5,777 nt of DNA. It comes from Psychrilyobacter sp. (GTDB lineage Bacteria; Fusobacteriota; Fusobacteriia; Fusobacteriales; Fusobacteriaceae). Where the stretch lies: positions 1-5,777 of the forward strand of contig JAGLEA010000239.1 in assembly GCA_023145315.1 (NCBI GenBank), in the 5' to 3' direction. A program made the translations under genes and the position numbers. The stretch's first letter is position 1, and each line of letters begins with the position of its first letter. Shown here one piece after another: positions 1 through 5,384 of this stretch. The notes under the pieces are model-generated. The model ran no database searches and had not been told where the DNA came from. It saw only the letters and a list, made by a program, of their open reading frames with translations.

Positions 1-30
1 TTTTTCTTTTCTTTTCTTTAATTTTTTTCC
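1..30. repeat. Low-complexity pyrimidine tract with three TTTTC units
   Basis: The plus strand is T/C except for two adenines at 20-21, with three tandem TTTTC units at 2-16. It lies just beyond the nox terminator and reads as GAAAA repeats on the minus strand. No start codon or convincing promoter is visible in it. It may be intergenic, or a purine-rich leader of a gene to the left. Confidence 0.5.
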
Positions 31-70
31 AAAAAAAAAGGAAGAAATTATATAATTTCTTCCTTTTTTT
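31..70 (-). terminator. Palindromic rho-independent terminator after nox
   Basis: A perfect 24-base palindrome (40-63; arm GGAAGAAATTAT) is flanked by A9 on the left and T7 on the right, so the stem can extend to about 19 bp with the central bases as loop. On the minus strand the T-run (39-31) lies directly after the stem, five bases after the nox stop. The symmetry makes it potentially bidirectional, so a convergent gene just left of the window is possible. Confidence 0.88.
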
Positions 71-75
71 ATTTT

Positions 76-1431
76 TTATAATTTTCCTAAAGCTAATAAT
101 CCAGCTTTTGTTATAAAGTTATGTGGTTGGTTAAAGTGTGGTAGGAAGAAAGTATCAGTAAGTGCTAACTTATCAATAGTATATCTTTCTTGGATAGCTA
201 AACTGAAGAAGTGAAGTGCTAAAGTAACATCTGATGTAGAAGCCATTTGTGCTCCTACTATTCTCTTTGTTTTCTTTTCCCATACTACTTTTAGAGTTAC
301 CTCATCATTTTCAGGCATAAATGCTGATTTTATAAGATCAGTTAATTCTACTGTTTCTACATCCATTCCTAGATCTTTTGCTACACACTCTGTAAGTCCT
401 GTTGAGCATAGTGTTAATCCAAATATATGTATAGCGTTTGACCCTTGTACTCCTTGCATTTCAAGTGGTGTTCCACAAGCGTTGTGCCCTGCTACTATAC
501 CAGTTCTTACAGCATTTGTTGCTAATGCAATATTTTCAAATTTTTCTGATGCATTATTATATACTGTAGAACAATCTCCTATTGCATATACGTCTTTTAC
601 ACTTGTTTCCATTCTATTATTTGTAAGGATAGCTCCTCTACCAGTAAGTTCAATACCTGTATCTTTTAAAACTGCTGTATTTGGTTTAAATCCAATAGAC
701 ATAAGTACTAAGTCAGTATCATATTCACCTTTATCAGTTATTACTTTACTTACTTTTCCATTAGTTCCTTTAAATTCAGTAACTAATTCTCCTAATTTCA
801 TATCTATTCCATTTTTCTCTAAATTAGATCTCATCATCTCTTGATAATTTTCATCATAATATCTATTTAATACATTCATATCATTTATTAAAGTTACTTC
901 CTTTCCATTTTGCTTAAATGCTTCTACTAATTCAATTCCTATATATCCTGCTCCTACTATCGTTACTCTTTTGATAGCGGGATCTTTTATTTTTTCTATT
1001 GCAGCTTGTGCATTTTGAAATATCTTTGCATACATGATATTTTCTAAGTCATGCCCAGGAAATGGTGGTAATATAGGCCAAGATCCTATTGCAAAAATTA
1101 ACTTATCATAAGTTTCTGTCTTTATTTCTCCAGTTTCTAAATCTTCTATCTTTATTTCTTTTTTATCAAAATCAACATTTTTAAAATCATGTTTCATATG
1201 TACTTCTGCACCAGCTTCTCTTAATGATTCAGGTGTTGCATAGAAAAGTCCATCTCCAGAATCAATTACTCCACCAATCCAAAGTGCCATTCCACAACCT
1301 AAAAATGAAATATTATCATTTTTATCATATGTCACAACTTCGTGTGTTTCCTTATATTTATTTGCTATTTCTAATATTGAATGTGTCCCTGCATGATTTG
1401 TTCCGATTACTACTACTTTCTGTTTTTTCAT
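76..1431 (-). CDS. nox: NADH oxidase, probably water-forming (Nox-2/NoxE type)
   Basis: A cytoplasmic FAD flavoprotein of the pyridine nucleotide-disulphide oxidoreductase class, expected to reduce oxygen with NADH and regenerate NAD+. In the 451-residue product (usual length) the N-terminal FAD site is VVVIGTNHAGT, with the Nox-typical His13; the redox cysteine is Cys46 in SFLGCGMALW; the NADH site is GAGYIG at 160-165; the second FAD motif is VYAIGDC with Asp286; and the C-terminal dimerisation domain ends in LALTDTFFLPHFNQPHNFIT, a streptococcal/lactococcal Nox hallmark. The single redox Cys without a CxxC excludes classic disulphide reductases; the related CoA-disulphide reductases and NADH peroxidase are alternatives, but the overall pattern favours Nox. 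ATG-ATG start: the ATG at 1434 is 4 bases from AGGGG and the one at 1431 is 7, so 1431 is preferred by a small margin. It is monocistronic, with its own strong promoter and a terminator directly after the stop. Confidence 0.93.
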   Translation of the reverse strand: MKKQKVVVIGTNHAGTHSILEIANKYKETHEVVTYDKNDNISFLGCGMALWIGGVIDSGDGLFYATPESLREAGAEVHMKHDFKNVDFDKKEIKIEDLETGEIKTETYDKLIFAIGSWPILPPFPGHDLENIMYAKIFQNAQAAIEKIKDPAIKRVTIVGAGYIGIELVEAFKQNGKEVTLINDMNVLNRYYDENYQEMMRSNLEKNGIDMKLGELVTEFKGTNGKVSKVITDKGEYDTDLVLMSIGFKPNTAVLKDTGIELTGRGAILTNNRMETSVKDVYAIGDCSTVYNNASEKFENIALATNAVRTGIVAGHNACGTPLEMQGVQGSNAIHIFGLTLCSTGLTECVAKDLGMDVETVELTDLIKSAFMPENDEVTLKVVWEKKTKRIVGAQMASTSDVTLALHFFSLAIQERYTIDKLALTDTFFLPHFNQPHNFITKAGLLALGKL

Positions 1432-1480
1432 CATTACACCCCTTTTTGAATCATTATATTTTTATATCCATTACAATGTG

Positions 1481-1518
1481 CGTGTGAATAATATAGCATT
1501 GAAATTAAGTCGTGTCAA
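1481..1518. repeat. Direct repeat CGTGTSAA flanking the nox -10
   Basis: Plus-strand CGTGTGAA (1481-1488) and CGTGTCAA (1511-1518) match at 7 of 8 positions and are exactly 30 bases apart, about three helical turns. One copy covers the -35 hexamer and the other lies around the expected transcription start. This could be a pair of regulator half-sites; with only two short copies, chance is not excluded. Confidence 0.3.
1490..1518 (-). promoter_or_regulatory. Near-consensus sigma-70-type promoter of nox
   Basis: On the minus strand a perfect TTGACA (1518-1513) is followed after exactly 17 bases by TATATT (1495-1490), preceded by TGC, which supplies an extended -10. Transcription would start near 1483, leaving a leader of about 50 bases. 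This is the strongest promoter in the window by match to consensus and suggests high basal expression unless a repressor acts on it. Confidence 0.8.
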
Positions 1519-1541
1519 GTTTATTTTCTCTAAAGATATCT

Positions 1542-1572
1542 AAAAAAAGTAGAAGTTTTACAACCTCTACTT
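1542..1572 (-). terminator. Rho-independent terminator after the cupin gene
   Basis: On the minus strand AAGTAGAGGTT pairs with AACTTCTACTT across a GTAA tetraloop, giving an 11-bp stem with one G-U wobble. The stem runs into seven T residues (1548-1542), two of which close the stem base. The wobble is an A-C mismatch on the other strand, so the hairpin works best for minus-strand transcripts. The GTAA loop fits the stable GNRA type. Confidence 0.88.
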
Positions 1573-1588
1573 AAAATTTTATTCTTTT

Positions 1589-1936
1589 TTATTTCTCAAC
1601 TATAAGTGCTAAAAATTTTAATTTTACTTCTCCTGTATTTTCAAGTGAATGAGAATGTCCTGCACCTGTATAGACTAGATCTCCTTCTCCTACTATTTTT
1701 TCTACACCATCATCTATCACTTTCCCAGTTCCTGAAATAATATAATAAAATTCCTCATCATCTGTGTGAGTATGCTCTCCTATCATTGCTCCTACTTCTA
1801 AATCATTAGCCATTACTATCTTTACTTTATTAGTTATCTGATCTCCTATTAGGTACTCCATCCCATGTATAAATCCGTGTCCATCTCTTGGCTTCTCACT
1901 TGTTATTTTTTTTGTATTTTTTTCTGTTATTATCAT
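1589..1936 (-). CDS. Small single-domain cupin protein
   Basis: A 115-residue protein with both cupin motifs intact. Motif 1 starts at Gly49 and has H55-T-H57, an acidic partner (E62 by the standard spacing, with E61 beside it) and Gly69. Motif 2 starts at Gly85 and has G91-A-G93, H96 and N100. His55, His57, Glu62 and His96 are the expected metal ligands. One cupin domain fills the protein, with about 45 residues of N-terminal lead-in and no signal peptide, so it is probably cytoplasmic. Cupins range from isomerases and dioxygenases to sugar-binding sensors, and nothing here fixes the substrate. Its ATG overlaps the nadD stop (ATGA), and its GAGGGGG site (1950-1944) lies within the last nadD codons, 7 bases upstream, so translation is probably coupled to nadD. 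It is the last gene of its unit, before a terminator. Confidence 0.9.
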   Translation of the reverse strand: MIITEKNTKKITSEKPRDGHGFIHGMEYLIGDQITNKVKIVMANDLEVGAMIGEHTHTDDEEFYYIISGTGKVIDDGVEKIVGEGDLVYTGAGHSHSLENTGEVKLKFLALIVEK

Positions 1937-2508
1937 AATTTAGCCCCCTCTTCATAAAGTTTATTTATTTTTATATACTCTTCTACATCTTTTATTAAAA
2001 AATTTTCTAGTGGTTCTTTTTTCTTGATTTTTTCTCTGATTATTGTTGAACTTAGATTAAATAGTGGTGCTTCTATACTCATAATTTGATTATTTGATCT
2101 ATACCCATCTCTTTTAAAATATACAAATTTTGCTATTTTAAACATCTCATTATAATTTTTCCATTTATGAAGATATTCTGCTGAATCCTCACCAATAATC
2201 TCATATAAAGTAGCACTAGGATGTTTCTCTTTTATTTTTAAAAGGGTATCATAGGTGTAAGATTTATCCTTATTAACAACCTCTATATCACAAGGTATCA
2301 ACTTTTTATTATCTAGACATGATAACTCTACCATCTTTAACCTAACTTTTCCACAAACAAAATTCTTATTACAACGATGTGTAGGAGTTCCTACAGGTAC
2401 TAAGTACAATTTATCTAAATTTAATTTTTTTACGGCTATATTTGCCATTTCTATATGCCCTCTATGAATTGGATTAAAACTACCACCAAATATACCTATT
2501 CGTTCCAT
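1933..2508 (-). CDS. nadD: Nicotinate-nucleotide adenylyltransferase
   Basis: This enzyme adenylates nicotinic acid mononucleotide with ATP to give deamido-NAD, the penultimate step of NAD synthesis, in the cytoplasm. The 191-residue product is of normal length. It carries the nucleotidyltransferase signature GIFGGSFNPIHRGH (residues 5-18), whose HxGH histidines bind the ATP phosphates; VPVGTPTH; EIIGEDS followed by LHKWKN, the NadD-type GxD and W region; and the C-terminal SSTIIR at 153-158, ending in VEEYIKINKLY as NadD proteins do. A TTG at 2511 would add one residue, but AGAGGAG (2520-2514) is only 2 bases from it and 5 from the ATG at 2508, so the ATG is chosen. Its TGA stop overlaps the cupin ATG. 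Many genomes keep nadD beside obg, yqeK or rsfS; none is visible here. CoaD is an alternative nucleotidyltransferase, but SSTIIR and the C-terminus favour NadD. Confidence 0.94.
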   Translation of the reverse strand: MERIGIFGGSFNPIHRGHIEMANIAVKKLNLDKLYLVPVGTPTHRCNKNFVCGKVRLKMVELSCLDNKKLIPCDIEVVNKDKSYTYDTLLKIKEKHPSATLYEIIGEDSAEYLHKWKNYNEMFKIAKFVYFKRDGYRSNNQIMSIEAPLFNLSSTIIREKIKKKEPLENFLIKDVEEYIKINKLYEEGAKL

Positions 2509-2513
2509 CAATA

Positions 2514-2520
2514 CTCCTCT
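2514..2520 (-). promoter_or_regulatory. Ribosome binding site deciding the nadD start
   Basis: AGAGGAG lies 5 bases before the ATG at 2508-2506 and only 2 bases before the in-frame TTG at 2511-2509. The spacing and the stronger codon both favour the ATG. Confidence 0.75.
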
Positions 2521-2525
2521 TTTTT

Positions 2526-2792
2526 CTATTTAGCTAAATAAATTTTGTAGTAACTCCAAATTGTTAGTCCAATTGACACAGGAACTAATAGGTTAAAATA
2601 CCATTTTCTTACCTTATGATTAAATAAGTACATTCCTAAAAACCCTCCTACTCCACCACCAGCAAAGCAAAAGATTATCAATACCCTTTCTGGTATTCTA
2701 TAGTAATTTTTCTTTGATTTTAGTTTATCTACTCCAAACAGTAACAATGTAATTATATTTAGTCCTAATAGATAGTAATTTATATATTTCAT
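2526..2792 (-). CDS. DUF1294 family small membrane protein
   Basis: An 88-residue protein with three hydrophobic stretches, roughly residues 4-21, 37-57 and 66-82, so it is probably an inner membrane protein. The pattern is that of the DUF1294 (YsdA-like) family: FGVDKLKSK after the first segment, RIPE at 32-35, a glycine-rich second segment GGGVGGFLGM, then FNHKVRKWYF at 57-66. The cold-shock or other soluble domain fused to some family members is absent. No function is established for the family and I do not propose one. The start is an ATG with AGGAGG 4 bases upstream (2802-2797). It is the first gene of the unit; its stop lies 17 bases before the nadD ATG, and the nadD ribosome binding site fills that gap. 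Confidence 0.88.
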   Translation of the reverse strand: MKYINYYLLGLNIITLLLFGVDKLKSKKNYYRIPERVLIIFCFAGGGVGGFLGMYLFNHKVRKWYFNLLVPVSIGLTIWSYYKIYLAK

Positions 2793-2817
2793 CTGCCCTC
2801 CTAAATTTCTTTTTTTT

Positions 2818-2826
2818 ATTATACCA
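2818..2826 (-). promoter_or_regulatory. Extended -10 promoter for the DUF1294-nadD-cupin unit
   Basis: On the minus strand TGG-TATAAT gives a perfect -10 hexamer (2823-2818) with the TGn extension. The bases where a -35 would lie (about 2841-2847) belong to the glgP terminator stem and match TTGACA poorly (TTCTAG or TTTCTA); an extended -10 can work without a good -35. Transcription would start near 2811, giving a leader of about 19 bases with the ribosome binding site. The promoter thus starts within a few bases of the upstream terminator. Confidence 0.6.
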
Positions 2827-2827
2827 T

Positions 2828-2867
2828 AAAAAAATAGAACCTAGAAATTTCTAGGTTCTATTTTTTT
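2828..2867 (-). terminator. Palindromic rho-independent terminator after glgP
   Basis: A perfect 40-base palindrome centred at 2847/2848: arm TAGAACCTAGAAA pairs with its complement, and the stem is extended by A7 on one side and T8 on the other. On the minus strand the stem is followed by a T7 run, ending glgP transcription 45 bases after its stop codon. The symmetry means it could also stop plus-strand transcription, but no plus-strand gene points at it. A few central bases must form the loop. Confidence 0.9.
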
Positions 2868-2912
2868 TGTTTTCTCACAAGTAAGGTATAAATTCTAGTA
2901 AAAGTTCTAAAA

Positions 2913-5300
2913 TTAGATCTTTTTGCTTTCTATTCTCCATATCTCGTTTGCATATTGAGCTATAGTTCTATCACTTGTAAATTTACCAGAATTTGCTATA
3001 TTCATCCATGCTTTTCTAGCCCATCCTAATCTATCTTCAAATGCTTCATCAATACTTTCTCTTACTTTTCTGTAATCAGCAAAGTCTTTTAATACATAGT
3101 ATTCATCAGCACCGTGCCAATGCTCTCCTACTAATAATGCTTTTCTGATTTCTTCAAACATTCCAGAACCAGAATCATCGTAAGTTCCGTCAGTTAATTG
3201 ATCTATTACCCTAGATAATCCAGGTGTATTTTCCATAGCTTCTCTTGGATTATATCCTGATTTTTTTAACTCTATGATATCATCTACTTCCATACCAAAG
3301 ATAAAGTTATTCTCTAATCCTGCTTCTTCTACGATCTCGACATTAGCACCATCTAAAGTTCCTAGTGTAGGAGCTCCATTCATCATAAATTTCATATTTC
3401 CTGTTCCACTAGCTTCCTTTCCTGCTGTAGATATTTGTTCAGATACATCTGCACCTGGGAAAATAAATTCTGCTGGTGTGATATTATAGTTTTCAACGAA
3501 TACTACTTTTAATCTTCCTGCTACATCTTCATCATTATTTACTTTTAAAGCTACTTCATTGATTAATTTCATTATAGATTTTGCTCTAAAGTAACCTGGT
3601 GCAGATTTTGCTCCAAAAATATATGTTTTAGGAGTTACTTTTATAGACGGATTATCTTTAATTCGGTTATAAAGATCCATTACGTGTAATATGTTTAATA
3701 TCTGTCTTTTATACTCATGTAATCTTTTTACTTGTACATCAAATATAGAATCTGTATCTACATCAATACCAGTATTTTCTTTAATAAATCCTGCTAATTG
3801 TTCTTTTTTGATTTTTTTGATTTCTAAAAATTTATTTAATGTTTTTTCATCATCAACAAATGCTTCTAATTTTTTTAATTGAGCAAGGTCAGTAATCCAC
3901 TCATCACCAATTAATTCTGTGATATAACTAGCTAATTCAGGATTAGACTTTAGAAGCCATCTTCTTTGAGTTACACCATTAGTTTTATTTTGGAATTTAT
4001 GTGGATAAAGTTCATACCACTCTTTTAATTCAGAGTTTTTTAATATCTCTGTATGTAATGCTGCTACTCCATTTACAGAGTATGAACCATATATTGCAAG
4101 CCATGCCATATGGATTAAGTTTGAATCTATATTTATTATAGCCATTCTTCTTGATTTTTCAAAATCACCAGGATATTTATTCATTAAAATTGTTTGGAAT
4201 TGATTATGAATTCCTACTATAATTTCATATATTCTTGGTAATACTTGTTTAAATAACTCTGTATACCATTTTTCTAATGCCTCAGATAAGATTGTGTGAT
4301 TTGTATATGCAAATGTTTTTTGAACAATTGCCCATGCATCTTCCCATAGAACTCCCTCAATATCTACTAATATTCTCATTAATTCAGGAATTGCTACTAC
4401 TGGATGAGTATCATTTAATTGAATGCTTACAAATTCAGGTAACTTAGAAAAATCAGTTCCATATTTTAATTTGAATTTTCTAATAATATCTTGTAATGAT
4501 GCCGATGAGAAAAAGTATTGTTGTCTTAATCTTAACTTTTTACCCTCTTCAGTGTCATCATTTGGATATAATACTCTAGATATATTTTCTGCAAAGTTTT
4601 TTTCTCTAAGAGCTGCTTCATAATGTTGCTCACTGAATTCTCCTAAATCTAATTCTTGTACAGCTTCACATTGCCATAATCTTAGTGTATTTATATTTTC
4701 AGTTCCATAACCAATAATTGGAGTATCATAAGGAACTGCTACTACTTCTTCATTATTAAATTTTACTGTAATAGATTCTGCTTCCTTTCTTACACTCCAT
4801 GCATCTCCATGTTGTAACCAGTTATCTGGATACTCCACTTGAAATCCATTCTCAAATTTTTGCTTAAACATTCCAAATTTATATCTGATTCCATAACCTT
4901 TTCCTGGTAAACTTAGAGTTGCCATAGATTCTACGAAACATGCTGCTAATCTTCCTAGTCCACCATTTCCTAATCCTGCATCTCCTTCAGCAGCTTCTAC
5001 TTCATTTATATCTAATCCTAGATCTTCTACTAATTCTTTTACACCATCATATATTCCTAGGTTTATCATATTATTACTAAATGCTCTTCCCATAAGAAAT
5101 TCTGCTGAGAAATAAAATGCTTGTCTTCCCTCTGAATATACTTTCTTAGTTTCCTTCCATGATGAACCAATCTCTTCCATTATTGTTTCTACTAAACAAT
5201 TATATATTTCAAAATTTGCAGCTTCTTCTACAGTATTACCATATTTACCAAGTAATTTTCTTTCCATACTTTTTCTTACTAAATCTTTTTCAAACTTCAT
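2913..5300 (-). CDS. glgP: Glycogen/maltodextrin phosphorylase (GT35, PLP-dependent)
   Basis: This cytoplasmic enzyme uses phosphate to release glucose-1-phosphate from the non-reducing end of alpha-1,4-glucans. The 795 residues match the length of bacterial MalP/GlgP. Visible family blocks (numbered from the start at 5300): YFSAEFLMGR near 63-72; the glycine-rich GLGNGGLGRLAA at about 109-120; NDTHP ending near 300; AYTNHT with the active-site His at 335; KRLHEYKRQ at 525-533; and EASGTGNMKFMMNGAPTLG, whose Lys 637 is the expected PLP-anchoring lysine. The N-terminus is short, without the phosphorylation extension of animal enzymes. An in-frame ATG at 5312 would add MEEN, but the GGAGG site (5310-5306) lies inside that extension, 5 bases before the ATG at 5300, so 5300 is preferred. 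The gene follows malQ and is closed by a strong terminator. Sequence alone does not separate a glycogen from a maltodextrin preference; the malQ neighbour fits either. The frame is intact. Confidence 0.97.
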   Translation of the reverse strand: MKFEKDLVRKSMERKLLGKYGNTVEEAANFEIYNCLVETIMEEIGSSWKETKKVYSEGRQAFYFSAEFLMGRAFSNNMINLGIYDGVKELVEDLGLDINEVEAAEGDAGLGNGGLGRLAACFVESMATLSLPGKGYGIRYKFGMFKQKFENGFQVEYPDNWLQHGDAWSVRKEAESITVKFNNEEVVAVPYDTPIIGYGTENINTLRLWQCEAVQELDLGEFSEQHYEAALREKNFAENISRVLYPNDDTEEGKKLRLRQQYFFSSASLQDIIRKFKLKYGTDFSKLPEFVSIQLNDTHPVVAIPELMRILVDIEGVLWEDAWAIVQKTFAYTNHTILSEALEKWYTELFKQVLPRIYEIIVGIHNQFQTILMNKYPGDFEKSRRMAIINIDSNLIHMAWLAIYGSYSVNGVAALHTEILKNSELKEWYELYPHKFQNKTNGVTQRRWLLKSNPELASYITELIGDEWITDLAQLKKLEAFVDDEKTLNKFLEIKKIKKEQLAGFIKENTGIDVDTDSIFDVQVKRLHEYKRQILNILHVMDLYNRIKDNPSIKVTPKTYIFGAKSAPGYFRAKSIMKLINEVALKVNNDEDVAGRLKVVFVENYNITPAEFIFPGADVSEQISTAGKEASGTGNMKFMMNGAPTLGTLDGANVEIVEEAGLENNFIFGMEVDDIIELKKSGYNPREAMENTPGLSRVIDQLTDGTYDDSGSGMFEEIRKALLVGEHWHGADEYYVLKDFADYRKVRESIDEAFEDRLGWARKAWMNIANSGKFTSDRTIAQYANEIWRIESKKI

Positions 5301-5305
5301 ATTTT

Positions 5306-5310
5306 CCTCC
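5306..5310 (-). promoter_or_regulatory. Ribosome binding site deciding the glgP start
   Basis: GGAGG lies 5 bases upstream of the ATG at 5300-5298 and immediately follows the alternative ATG at 5312. The upstream ATG has no recognisable Shine-Dalgarno sequence of its own, so initiation at 5300 is favoured. Confidence 0.75.
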
Positions 5311-5331
5311 ATATTTGCAATCTTAGCTCAC

Positions 5332-5360
5332 ATTATACATCTTTTTCACAAAAACTGCAA
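5332..5360 (-). promoter_or_regulatory. Candidate promoter of glgP
   Basis: On the minus strand a perfect -10 TATAAT (5337-5332) lies 17 bases after TTGCAG (5360-5355); shifting by one base gives TTTGCA with an 18-base spacer, a 4 of 6 match to TTGACA. Transcription would start near 5325, leaving a leader of about 25 bases that carries the GGAGG ribosome binding site. The -10 is convincing and the -35 is weak. It would allow glgP to be expressed independently of malQ; readthrough from malQ also remains possible because no terminator is visible between them. Confidence 0.5.
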
Positions 5361-5362
5361 AC

Positions 5363-5377
5363 GTACTAAAATAGTAC
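5363..5377. repeat. Small dyad (6-bp arms, 3-base loop) between malQ and glgP
   Basis: GTACTA and TAGTAC form a perfect 6-bp inverted repeat around a 3-base spacer. The dyad ends two bases upstream of the -35 element proposed for glgP. No T-run follows it on the minus strand, so it is unlikely to be a terminator. It could be an operator half-pair or chance in AT-rich DNA. Confidence 0.35.
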
Positions 5378-5384
5378 TTCCAGC

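Noticed and set aside
482..844. Plus-strand open frame of 120 codons inside nox
   Set aside because: It is antisense to the conserved core of the oxidase and shows no recognisable domain; the hydrophobic content is what antisense of this codon usage gives. No ribosome binding site was evident.
1453..1458. A second TATAAT on the minus strand in the nox leader
   Set aside because: No acceptable -35 lies 16-18 bases upstream, and the start would fall about 10 bases from the ribosome binding site. The promoter at 1490-1518 is far better.
1224..1487. Plus-strand open frame of 87 codons overlapping the nox 5' end and promoter
   Set aside because: Its sequence is low-complexity (rich in Leu, Phe, His), it covers the nox start and promoter on the opposite strand, and no family is recognisable.
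1435..1520. Rex- or PerR-type operator, or a riboswitch, in the nox leader
   Set aside because: TGTGAA and CATTGTAATG fragments are present, but no full Rex or PerR palindrome forms, and a leader of about 50 bases is too short for known riboswitch classes.
3274..4623. Three short plus-strand open frames (3274-3489, 3691-3882, 4423-4623)
   Set aside because: All lie antisense to intact, conserved glycogen phosphorylase coding sequence and show no family resemblance.
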